Part shown: piece after piece, positions 25,601 through 33,464 of the stretch
How the letters are laid out: each line of letters opens with the position of its first letter
How positions within the stretch are numbered: the first letter of the stretch is position 1
Source: Avichristensenella sp031549905
GTDB lineage: Bacteria > Bacillota > Clostridia > Christensenellales > Aristaeellaceae
Reading direction: 5' to 3'
DNA: 64,000 nucleotides
Assembly (NCBI GenBank): GCA_031549905.1
Contig: JAVBPC010000019.1
Location: 1-64,000 of the forward strand
The notes under the pieces: generated by a model
The model's input: only the letters and a program-made list of their open reading frames with translations
The model's database searches: none
What the model was told of the DNA's origin: nothing
Program-made: the position numbers and the translations under genes

Positions 25601-28600
25601 GCGGGCGGCGACTCTCTGAATGCAGTGGAAATGCTGCTGCTGCTGGAAAAAACCTTGGGAAACGCCCCCACGGTGGCCGACCTGTATGCGCACAGCACAG
25701 TGCGGCGGTTGGCCCGCATCATGCGGAAAGAAAACGGCGCATTGCCCGCCGAAGGGCCGCGCCAGGATCGCACTGAGCGCATCCCTCCCGCGCCGGAACA
25801 GGCTGCCTATCCCCTCACCCCGGCGCAAAGGCGGTTCTACGTGCTGCACAGCCTGGATGAAAGCGGTGTGGCCTATAACATGCCGGGGGCGTTCCGCCCT
25901 TCGTCCCCAATCGATCTCAATCGCCTGGAAGACGCGTGCGCACGTTTGATTGCGCTGGATGAGTCTTTGCGGACAGGGTTTGTTTTGCAGGGTTCGGATA
26001 TCGCACAGGTGATTGCGCCCAGTGCCGCGTTCCATGTGGAAGCAATAGACGCCTTGGATGAATCGGATGCGCTAAAGCGCTTCACGCGCCCTTTTGACCT
26101 CTCGCGCCCGCCTCTGTTCCGCGCGGGCATCTGGGTGGATGGCGCGGGGCGGCAGACGCTGCTGTTTGACATGCACCATATCATCTCGGATGGCGTGAGC
26201 AGCGGGCTTTTCTTTGCCCGGCTGGAGGCGCTATACAGGGGCGATACCGTGGCAATGCCCCCCGTTCGCGTGCGGGACTGGGCGTACCTCCTTGCCGATA
26301 GGGATGCCGCCGCCATGGATGCCCATCGCGCCTATTGGCGTAAGCAGCTCCGGGATGCCGTTTGCTGCGCCGATTTGCCCGCGGATTTTCCGCCCTCGGC
26401 GGATATGCGGGGCGCGAAACTCCGCTTTTCGTTGGATGCCTCCCTGTCAGGCGCGTGTGACCGCCTCTGCGAGGCGCAGCGCGCTACCCCGTATGCACTG
26501 TTTGCGGCGGTGTTTGGCGCGCAGCTGGCCCGCCTGTGCGGGCAGGCCGAGATCATGATCGGTTCTCCGGTTTCCGGCCGCACGCACCCCGACCTCAGGC
26601 AGGTCAGCGGCGTATTTGTCAATACGCTGCCGCTGCGAATGGCTGTCTCACCTGCTACGCCTTTTGCCGCGCAGCTTCTTCAGGTGCGCGATACCGCCGC
26701 CGCCATGCTGGATCATCAGGATTTATCCTTTGAAGAGATTGTGGCGCTGACGGGCGCTCCCCGCGAGGCGGGGCGGAACCCGCTGTACAATGTGCTGTTC
26801 TCCATGGCGCCTCAAAGCCCCGACGGTTTCCGCCTGGGTGAGGCAACGCTTGCCTACCTGCCCATCGGCGAAGGTACTGCCAAGCTGGATCTGAGCCTGG
26901 AAGGCGTGCGCGGCCCGGAAGGGTATGTTTTCACCTACGAATATGCGGCCGCCCAGTTTACGGAGGCTACCATTGCCCTGTGGGCCAGAGGATTTGAGGC
27001 CGCGCTGCGGGCAGTTATCACTGATACGGAAATCTCCCTTGGCAATATTCCCGCGGTGTCGGAGGCGGATCACCTTCGCCTGGTCACTCGGCCCAACCGC
27101 CGCGGCGCGCCGTTTGACCCTACCCCCATTGACCGGCTGATAGACGAAGCCGCCGCAGTAACCCCGCACGCCATTGCCGCGGAATGGGGAGACGGCAAGC
27201 GCTACACCTACGCACAGCTGAAATTGCGGTCTGATGCCGTAGCCCGGCACTTAGTGTCCCAAGGCATCGCCCCGGGCGAAATCATCGGCCTGCTGGCGAA
27301 GCGGGACGGCGACCTTCTGGCCACGCAGCTTGGCATATGGAAGGCCGGCTGTGTGATGCTGCCGATGGATACCGCCTACCCCGCCGCGCGCATGCGGCTG
27401 ATGATGGAAACGGCGGGCGCGGCCGTGTTGCTGTGCGGGCAGGGCGTCATGCCGCCCGAAGAACTGGCTTGCCGCGTCATTCACACGGATTTCACCGACG
27501 GGCAGAGCTTTGTTCCGCCCACGCGTGGCAGGGATTCGCTTGCGTATGTGCTCTTCACCTCCGGTTCCACCGGACAGCCCAAGGGCGTGACGATCCGCCA
27601 TCTGTCGCTTTCAAACCTGCTGCTGGAAGGCGAAGCCATCCTGCAGGGCGTCTCGCGCGTGCTGTGCGCCACCAACGTGATCTTTGACATCTACGCCACG
27701 GAAACATGGCAAACCCTGACGCAGGGCAAAACCGTCATCATGGCGGATGAAGAAGAGATGCTGCTGCCCTGGAAAATGGCGCAGCGGATCATTGCCTCAG
27801 GCGCGCAGGTGCTGCAACTGACGCCTTCCCGCATGCAGATGTGCCTGGGCGATCCGGCGTTTGTGCAGGGCATCGCAGGCATCCGCACGTTTATCCTTGC
27901 CGGGGAACCGCTCACCCTGTCCCTTCGGGATGCACTTGTCAGCGCCTCCCCCGGCTGCCGCGTGCTCAACCAGTATGGGCCAACGGAGGCCACGGTCATC
28001 TGTTCCTGGGCGGATGTGACGGATGCGCGTACCATGCACATCGGGCGGCCCAATGCGAATTGCCGCTTCTATGCGCTGAACGCGGAAGGTCTGATGGTGC
28101 CGCCCACCGCGCGCGGCGAGCTGTACGTCGCGGGCGAATGCCTATCCAGGGGCTACATCAATCGGGATGACCTCACAGAGGCCGCGTTCCTGAACGACCC
28201 CTTTGTGCCAAGCGCGCGGATGTACCGCACCGGGGACTTCGTGCGCCTTCGCCCGGATGGCATGTGGGATTTCCTGGGCCGCCGCGACCGGCAGATCAAG
28301 CTGGCCGGGCACCGGATCGAGCTGGAGGAAATCACCGCGCAGATTCTGCGTTCCGGGTGCGCGAAAGAGGCTGCCGTCACGCCGGTTACAGAAGACGGCG
28401 CTGTGCGCTTCCTCAGGGCCTATGTGGTGCCTTCCCCGGAATACGACGCGGCGAGGCTGGATGCGTACCTCGCGCAGCACCTGGCCGATTTCATGATCCC
28501 TTCCGAAATCCATTGCGTGGCCGCATTCCCCCGCACGGCCAACGGCAAAACGGACCTGCGAGCGCTGGCAACCGGCCATGCGGAAGCGATTCCTGTTGTT

Positions 28601-30022
28601 GCGCCTTCGGCCGCGCGCGAGGAGCCGAAGGAAGACCCCCTGCGCGCGATCTGGGCGGATGTGCTCAAAACCCCGGGTCCAAGCGAGGATGTATCCTTCT
28701 TCAAGCAGGGTGGGCATTCTCTGTTGGCGCTGATGGTGTTGAGTCAATACCACCAACGGGGTTATTCCCTGACCATGCATGATTTTTACCGGCACCCCAC
28801 CCTTCGGGAACAGCGGGCGCTGTTGAATCTGCCGGAGGCTGTTCACACTTTCTCCACGCCGGGAATCGCGAAAAGCGAGCCGATCCCTGTTATGCAGGAA
28901 ACCACGCCGCCCGTTCATGCGCCTGATGTCGCACCTGCAAGCGGGGACGCGCTTCCCCGCCGCATGCCCGCCGTTTCTTCCGCCTGTGGCAAGGAAGGCG
29001 CTACCCTGCTCACCGGTGCGGGGGGATTCTTTGGCGCGCATGTGCTGGAAGCGCTGGAGAAGCGGGGCGAAAAGGTGATTTGCCTTGTCCGCAATGAAGC
29101 AAAGTTTCTGGATGCCTACCGCGCCTATTTTGACAGCGAACCCACAGGCATTCAGGTGGTGTGGGGGGATGTTACCAAGCCCCGGATGGGCCTGGCGTTT
29201 TCGGACTACGCATCGCTTGCCGCACGCACGGCAAAGGTGTGGCACTGCGCAGCCGATGTACGCCACTTCGCGCCGGAAGGCGAGCTGATGGAAGCCAATG
29301 TGACCGGCACGGAAACCATGATCACCTTTGCGGCGGACGCGGGCGCAAAGCTGTGCCATGTTTCCACTGCCAGCGTCAGCGGGGAGATGATAGCAAGCGG
29401 AGAACCCTACGACTTTACGGAACTTGATTTGGATATCGGCCAGAACCTGCGCGACAACGTGTATGTGCACAGCAAGGCCATTGCCGAAGCGCGCGTTGTG
29501 CAGGCCATGGAGGCGGGATTGCCCGCGCAGATATTCCGGATTGGGCGGCTATTTTCCCGCGCGCGGGATGGTGTTTTTCAGCGCAACTGGGAAACGAACG
29601 CGTTCTATCGCGCCGTTCGCGGTCTGATGGAGCTTGGCGCCGCGCCAAAGAGCTGGGCGGATGCCCGGGTGGAACTGACGCCGGTGGATCTGTGCGCGGA
29701 GGCCGCGGTGCTGTTATCCCAAACAGATGCCGCCGTGCTGCACATGGTATCCCCCATGCGCATTCTGTCCTCTGCCCTGCTGAGTGAAATCGGCGGCATG
29801 GCAGTGCTCCCCGATGATGCATTTACCGCGCTCCTCCACGCGCGTCTGGCCCGCGTGTCGTCCACCTACCTGCATTCCCTGGTAGAGGACTACTTCGGCG
29901 CGCAGGTCGCTGCGGCGAAGGTGCACGTCGATCTTTCCCGCACCCTAGCGCTGCTTGAGAGTCTTGGTTTCCATTGGCCCGATCCCGATCCCGCCGTGCT
30001 TGCCAAGTGTTTTGCATTATAG
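22694..30022 (+). CDS. Two-module NRPS with terminal reductase (C-A-T-C-A-T-R)
   Basis: A 2,442-residue nonribosomal peptide synthetase. C1 carries HHLISDAWS (His143/144, Asp148), with Ala for the usual Gly. A1 has TSGSTGEPK near 595, YGPSEAT and PNGKTD. T1 has GGDSL with the pantetheine Ser974. C2 has the canonical HHIISDG (1161-1167). A2 has TSGSTGQPKG near 1622, YGPTEAT and NGKTD. T2 has GGHSL with Ser2009. The end is a thioester reductase with the NAD(P) loop TGAGGFFG (2107-2114) and catalytic Tyr2257-x3-Lys2261. There is no epimerase or thioesterase. Such enzymes release dipeptides as aldehydes or alcohols. A complete C domain at the very N-terminus implies acylation of the first residue, fitting the ligase and ACP downstream. 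ATG 22694 was chosen from GGGAAGG 9 bases upstream and from the promoter. Confidence 0.95.
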   Translation: MQTALHREGAKNAFPLSKSQENIWNLETAYSGLPLNNICSTLNISGRLDIALLTQAVLGLIETTPSLRTRILLLQSGKPGQYVAEHRPVQVPFFDFSLTGDEGIDGWSLSIAREIIPVLDAPLYHCAVFKRSNGTGGVLLKTHHLISDAWSQGLLLKRLSEIYLTLLAHDEPDMTPAPCYIAHVDDEAAYLASPQRERDHAFWSDTLHDLTDARAKAYDYAAISPVGRRTSFLLPEKLNRLITLFCSQHKVSPFAVFYMALAIYLKRVRGQERFCVGVPVINRRTFVEKQTPGMFVSTLPFVNTIEESMTLLTFNEALRNQWHVLLRHQQLPYEEIRAIAQANGYPSGKLFDIVLSYQNGGSMSAGESSISFEGRWQYNGYQSEALCIHISSHSGDERLLVDYDFLTQLFSLAEIEALHAHLVNLLLDALQNPDKPVHDLYVLGETEEERVLFTFNTSAAPLPRTSLKEALRAQAEACTKRVAIVFQGQRIHYDTLWALAKERAERIREVVHKKGQVIAIQMPQGIDLFAWLWAVIESQNLWLLLDTDQPAARADIALARAGARALITPEGIFPRIAEEIPVLSAVDPAAYLVCTSGSTGEPKLVQVGERSLLNFARAMSEVYGRGGVLSACNAAFDAFLLESVCALLGGKTVVLCSDAERNDPVSLSKIIRQCRVGFLALTPSRLLSYLKEPAFARAIAPLEGILCGGEGYPEELLLRLLDLTGATLYNQYGPSEATVGVTLARLNGASAITLGKPMRNCRLYVLDDRLKARPIGSPGEICIGGECLAHGYLGDEKLTAERFAQNPYHEGRLYRTGDLGMWNERGELVFLGRKDGQLKLQGHRIEPGEIESRLLLHPLVTNVAVRTFQDKAGHTVLSAYYTARAPLEPEDLLAFASAYLPRYMLPAHVRQLERLPVTPNGKTDYARLPVPEIRQGQTLPKDALEETVLHIWQEVLGSDTLDVETDYFFAGGDSLNAVEMLLLLEKTLGNAPTVADLYAHSTVRRLARIMRKENGALPAEGPRQDRTERIPPAPEQAAYPLTPAQRRFYVLHSLDESGVAYNMPGAFRPSSPIDLNRLEDACARLIALDESLRTGFVLQGSDIAQVIAPSAAFHVEAIDALDESDALKRFTRPFDLSRPPLFRAGIWVDGAGRQTLLFDMHHIISDGVSSGLFFARLEALYRGDTVAMPPVRVRDWAYLLADRDAAAMDAHRAYWRKQLRDAVCCADLPADFPPSADMRGAKLRFSLDASLSGACDRLCEAQRATPYALFAAVFGAQLARLCGQAEIMIGSPVSGRTHPDLRQVSGVFVNTLPLRMAVSPATPFAAQLLQVRDTAAAMLDHQDLSFEEIVALTGAPREAGRNPLYNVLFSMAPQSPDGFRLGEATLAYLPIGEGTAKLDLSLEGVRGPEGYVFTYEYAAAQFTEATIALWARGFEAALRAVITDTEISLGNIPAVSEADHLRLVTRPNRRGAPFDPTPIDRLIDEAAAVTPHAIAAEWGDGKRYTYAQLKLRSDAVARHLVSQGIAPGEIIGLLAKRDGDLLATQLGIWKAGCVMLPMDTAYPAARMRLMMETAGAAVLLCGQGVMPPEELACRVIHTDFTDGQSFVPPTRGRDSLAYVLFTSGSTGQPKGVTIRHLSLSNLLLEGEAILQGVSRVLCATNVIFDIYATETWQTLTQGKTVIMADEEEMLLPWKMAQRIIASGAQVLQLTPSRMQMCLGDPAFVQGIAGIRTFILAGEPLTLSLRDALVSASPGCRVLNQYGPTEATVICSWADVTDARTMHIGRPNANCRFYALNAEGLMVPPTARGELYVAGECLSRGYINRDDLTEAAFLNDPFVPSARMYRTGDFVRLRPDGMWDFLGRRDRQIKLAGHRIELEEITAQILRSGCAKEAAVTPVTEDGAVRFLRAYVVPSPEYDAARLDAYLAQHLADFMIPSEIHCVAAFPRTANGKTDLRALATGHAEAIPVVAPSAAREEPKEDPLRAIWADVLKTPGPSEDVSFFKQGGHSLLALMVLSQYHQRGYSLTMHDFYRHPTLREQRALLNLPEAVHTFSTPGIAKSEPIPVMQETTPPVHAPDVAPASGDALPRRMPAVSSACGKEGATLLTGAGGFFGAHVLEALEKRGEKVICLVRNEAKFLDAYRAYFDSEPTGIQVVWGDVTKPRMGLAFSDYASLAARTAKVWHCAADVRHFAPEGELMEANVTGTETMITFAADAGAKLCHVSTASVSGEMIASGEPYDFTELDLDIGQNLRDNVYVHSKAIAEARVVQAMEAGLPAQIFRIGRLFSRARDGVFQRNWETNAFYRAVRGLMELGAAPKSWADARVELTPVDLCAEAAVLLSQTDAAVLHMVSPMRILSSALLSEIGGMAVLPDDAFTALLHARLARVSSTYLHSLVEDYFGAQVAAAKVHVDLSRTLALLESLGFHWPDPDPAVLAKCFAL

Positions 30023-30037
30023 GAAGGAAGATTGCTC

Positions 30038-31921
30038 ATGTTTTCCGATGTCGTGCTTGCCACGATGATCCTGGACATCATTGCGGTCGTCTACTTTGTC
30101 AGTTTCAACTTGTTGTCCGGCAAGCGTAAGCTGATCCACTGGCTGTATGCGTTTCAATCCCTCGGCTTTGTGATATGGCAGGTAGCCGTCATCGCCATGC
30201 GTCAGGCCGATCCCGGAAACGAAACGCTGCTTTTCCTGTGCGATGCGTTCACCAATGTCGGGGCCGTGGTGACCCCGGTGCTCATCCTGCTGCTGGCCAT
30301 CACCTACACCAAGGGGCTGGAGAGACTTTCCAAGCGTTACCTGCTGCTTCTTATCCCCACCATCGTCAGCGTTGGCATCATCTTCACCAACCCGTGGCAC
30401 CACCTGCACTACAAGGTTTTTTCCGTGTACTCCTCGGAGATCGTGTTCGGACCCTTCCTGTTTGTCAAGGGCGCGTTTGTGTATTTCTGCCTGGTTTGGG
30501 CGATGGTGATCATGCTCCGTTACGCGCTGAACAGCAACAACAAGCTGTATATTCAGCAATCGGTTTTGTTTATCATCAGCATTGTGTTCCCCGCCGTTGT
30601 CAACATCCTGGCCACACTGCAGGTGTTCAACCTTTCTATCGCAGCAACGCCGCTTTCTTTCCTTGTTACCATCATCTGCCAGGGCATTGCCATCTATTAT
30701 TTTGACTTTTTAAACATTGAGCCCCTGGCCCTGGAAAGAGTGCTGGACAGCATTTCGGATGCTTACCTCGTGCTGGCGGAAGACCTAAAGGTCGTCAGCT
30801 TCAACAGGCCTTTTGCCGATGTGTACACAAAACTGTGCAACATCCATGTGGGGGCAAACCTGGAAGAGCGCGCGCGGGCCACCGGCGATGATGTAAACAG
30901 CGGCATTCTGTACAACATGCTCACATCCGTTCGCTCCGCGCACAGCACGGGCGAAGCCATCTTCTATGAGCAGGCGCTGCTGACCGACAAGGGCATGAAC
31001 TACTATTCCGTGGAGGTCACGCCGCTGATCCTGGGCAAAAGGGTGTACGGGTATATCGCGATGTTCAAGGATGTCACACGCCTTCGGGATGCCATCCGCC
31101 GGGATCAGGAAAACATCACCCGCTCCATGGAAAGGGAGCGCCTCGCCTCGCTGGGGCAGATGATCGGGGGTATCTCCCATAACCTCAAAACGCCGATCAT
31201 GTCGGTTTCCGGCAGCGTGGGCGTGCTTGAAAAGCTGGCGAAAGAGTATATCGACAGCATCGGCGACCCGCAGGTAACCCTGGAGGATCATCAGGAAATA
31301 TACGGAGAACTGCGGGATTGGCTTGCCAAGATACAGGATTGCTGTGCCTATATGTCCGACATCATTACCACGGTCAAGGGACTTGCCACCAACATGAACA
31401 CCACGGAAAACGGCGAGATCGATATTGATGAGGTGCACAAGCGGGTGCTGCTGCTGATGCAGCATGAGCTGAAAAAGGGGCACTGCACGCTTGCATACCA
31501 GAACCTTCTGGAACCCGGCGTGCGGGTGCACGGAGATATCAACAACCTGGTACAGGTGATCAACAACCTGGTAGGCAACGCCATTGACGCCATGAGCGAA
31601 ACGGGCGGCGGCGTTATTGTGTTCACATCACGCCAGGAAGAGAACCAAATCATTCTGTCGGTTGCGGACAGCGGGCCCGGGGTCCCCCCCGCCGTGCGTG
31701 AAAAGCTGTTCAAAGAGATGATCACCAGCAAGGGTACCAAGGGGACGGGCCTTGGGTTATACACATCCAATGTGCTGATACACGGCAAGTTTGGCGGCAG
31801 CCTTTGGCTGGAAGACACGGAAGGCGGCGCAGTATTCAGCCTTTCCATACCGATGGAACGGCCGGAAGATACGCAAGGCGACACACTAGGAACGGGAGGT
31901 ATGCTGTATGCGAAAGAATAA
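30038..31921 (+). CDS. 7TM histidine kinase with PAS domain
   Basis: A 627-residue sensor kinase 15 bp behind the NRPS. The N-terminus has seven hydrophobic segments (~1-225), like the histidine-kinase 7TM sensor family. A PAS-like domain follows (~235-350, SISDAYLVLAEDLKVVSFNRPFADVY). The dimerisation helix carries GGISHNLKTPIM with His381. The ATPase has GNAIDAMSE (Asn514), VADSGPGVP and GTGLGLYTSN. It should phosphorylate the receiver of the overlapping downstream gene. ATG 30038 was preferred to the TTG at 30032. Finding such a kinase within an NRPS operon is unusual. It may sense the product itself or the membrane. Confidence 0.9.
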   Translation: MFSDVVLATMILDIIAVVYFVSFNLLSGKRKLIHWLYAFQSLGFVIWQVAVIAMRQADPGNETLLFLCDAFTNVGAVVTPVLILLLAITYTKGLERLSKRYLLLLIPTIVSVGIIFTNPWHHLHYKVFSVYSSEIVFGPFLFVKGAFVYFCLVWAMVIMLRYALNSNNKLYIQQSVLFIISIVFPAVVNILATLQVFNLSIAATPLSFLVTIICQGIAIYYFDFLNIEPLALERVLDSISDAYLVLAEDLKVVSFNRPFADVYTKLCNIHVGANLEERARATGDDVNSGILYNMLTSVRSAHSTGEAIFYEQALLTDKGMNYYSVEVTPLILGKRVYGYIAMFKDVTRLRDAIRRDQENITRSMERERLASLGQMIGGISHNLKTPIMSVSGSVGVLEKLAKEYIDSIGDPQVTLEDHQEIYGELRDWLAKIQDCCAYMSDIITTVKGLATNMNTTENGEIDIDEVHKRVLLLMQHELKKGHCTLAYQNLLEPGVRVHGDINNLVQVINNLVGNAIDAMSETGGGVIVFTSRQEENQIILSVADSGPGVPPAVREKLFKEMITSKGTKGTGLGLYTSNVLIHGKFGGSLWLEDTEGGAVFSLSIPMERPEDTQGDTLGTGGMLYAKE

Positions 31922-33464
31922 AGCAGGTTCCGTGCACAACGGGTTCACCATGATGGCCCTGGATGACGACGCCACCATCACCTCCGCCCTGAAGGCCTAT
32001 TTTGAGGCCTCGGGGTATCAGGTGGATACGGAGATAGACCCGATCCAGGCGCTGACCCGCATGCAGGAAAAGCGCTACGATGTGCTGCTGCTGGATTTCC
32101 TGATGCAGCCCATCTGCGGGGATGAGTTCGTCACCAGGCTTCGCTCCTTCGATCGCGATGTGTTCATCATCCTGCTGACCGGGCACAGGGAATTGGCTCC
32201 GCCGCTGAACACGCTTCGGGATCTGGATATCCAGGGCTACTATGAAAAGAGTGAACGGTTTGACCAATTGGAATTGCTGGTGGAATCATGCGTCAAAGCC
32301 ATCAAGCAGATGCGTATCATCCGCAACTACCGCGATGGGCTCAGCCGCATTCTTACCGCCGCCACGCAGATTCACCGCCTGGCCCCTTTGCGGGACATTA
32401 TGGCCCGTGCGCTCCAGCAGGCGGAACTGCTCGTACGGACGGAAGGGCTGTTCCTGTGGATAGAGCCCGAACGGGTGGTAGGTTCCGCAACGGATGAAGC
32501 GCTGGATCTCACAAAAGGCATGTTCATGGGCGGCGCCAGGTATGATATCGCCCCCGATGTGTTCCACGAAAATGTGCTGCCGGGCCTTTCCAGCCTTATT
32601 TCGCAGGCCATCCAAACTGCCGGCACATGCAACAGCCAGGGATTTCTGGTTGTACCGCTGCAACATTTTGACGGCCGCCCCTTCGGTGTGCTGGTGGTGG
32701 ATGTGCTTTCCAGCGTCAACAGCGATCTGACCCAACTGCTGGAGATGTTTGCGCGCCAGACCGCTGCGGCGCTGAGCAACGCGCTGCTGCACGAAGCGGT
32801 GGAGGTGAAAAACAAGGAAGTCACCCATGCGTACCAGCGGCTCAACGCCAGCTACATGGATACGATCAGCGCGCTGAGGATGACGGTTGACGCAAAGGAT
32901 ATCTACACCCGGGGCCACTCCGACCGGGTTTCGCATTATGCGTTCCGCCTTGCCGGGGCGATCGGGCTGGATGAGGCGCGGCGGGAAACCGTGCGCGTAG
33001 CAGGCCTGTTCCATGATGTGGGCAAGGTCGGCATATCCGATAAAACCCTTACGAAAAACGGACCCCTTACCGATGAAGAATTCGATGAAATCCGAAAACA
33101 CCCCCAGATGAGCGGGCGCATCCTTTCCGCCGTAGCGATGTTTAAGGATTTGCCCCACATCGTTTCCGCCCATCATGAGCGCTATGATGGGCGCGGATAC
33201 CCCGATGGGCTGGCAGGGGAGGCCATTCCCCTGGAGGCCCGCATCATCGCCATTGCCGACGCATTTGACGCGATGACATCGGACCGCCACTACCGCAGGA
33301 GCCTTGGGGCGGAGCGGGCCATGGAAGAAATTCGCAAGGGCAGCGGTTTCCAGTTCGACCCTGTGCTGGCGGATGCTTTCCTGGCTTTGCTGGAAAACAG
33401 CGCGGAATCCATGTGCGATGAACTGGCCTGGACGTATGGAGAAAAAGGAGGAGAAGCCGTATGA
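31908..33464 (+). CDS. Response regulator with GAF and HD-GYP domains
   Basis: A 518-residue signalling protein. The receiver domain (~12-130) has ALDDD and phosphoacceptor Asp63 in LLLDFLMQP, followed by LTGHRE. A GAF-like domain lies at ~150-300, and an HD-GYP phosphodiesterase domain at ~320-500 with HSDRVSHY, AGLFHDVGK (His369, Asp370), HHERYDGRGYPDG and DAFDAMTSDRHYR. All usual metal ligands are present, so hydrolysis of cyclic di-GMP is expected. It has no DNA-binding domain. It overlaps the kinase gene by 14 bp and the ligase gene by 4 bp, so the output is signalling, not direct transcription control. Confidence 0.92.
   Translation: MRKNKAGSVHNGFTMMALDDDATITSALKAYFEASGYQVDTEIDPIQALTRMQEKRYDVLLLDFLMQPICGDEFVTRLRSFDRDVFIILLTGHRELAPPLNTLRDLDIQGYYEKSERFDQLELLVESCVKAIKQMRIIRNYRDGLSRILTAATQIHRLAPLRDIMARALQQAELLVRTEGLFLWIEPERVVGSATDEALDLTKGMFMGGARYDIAPDVFHENVLPGLSSLISQAIQTAGTCNSQGFLVVPLQHFDGRPFGVLVVDVLSSVNSDLTQLLEMFARQTAAALSNALLHEAVEVKNKEVTHAYQRLNASYMDTISALRMTVDAKDIYTRGHSDRVSHYAFRLAGAIGLDEARRETVRVAGLFHDVGKVGISDKTLTKNGPLTDEEFDEIRKHPQMSGRILSAVAMFKDLPHIVSAHHERYDGRGYPDGLAGEAIPLEARIIAIADAFDAMTSDRHYRRSLGAERAMEEIRKGSGFQFDPVLADAFLALLENSAESMCDELAWTYGEKGGEAV

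Noticed and set aside
22694..30022. Pyrazinone as the NRPS product
   Set aside because: Not excluded, but a pyrazinone needs a free amino end; the N-terminal C domain plus ligase and ACP speak for acylation.
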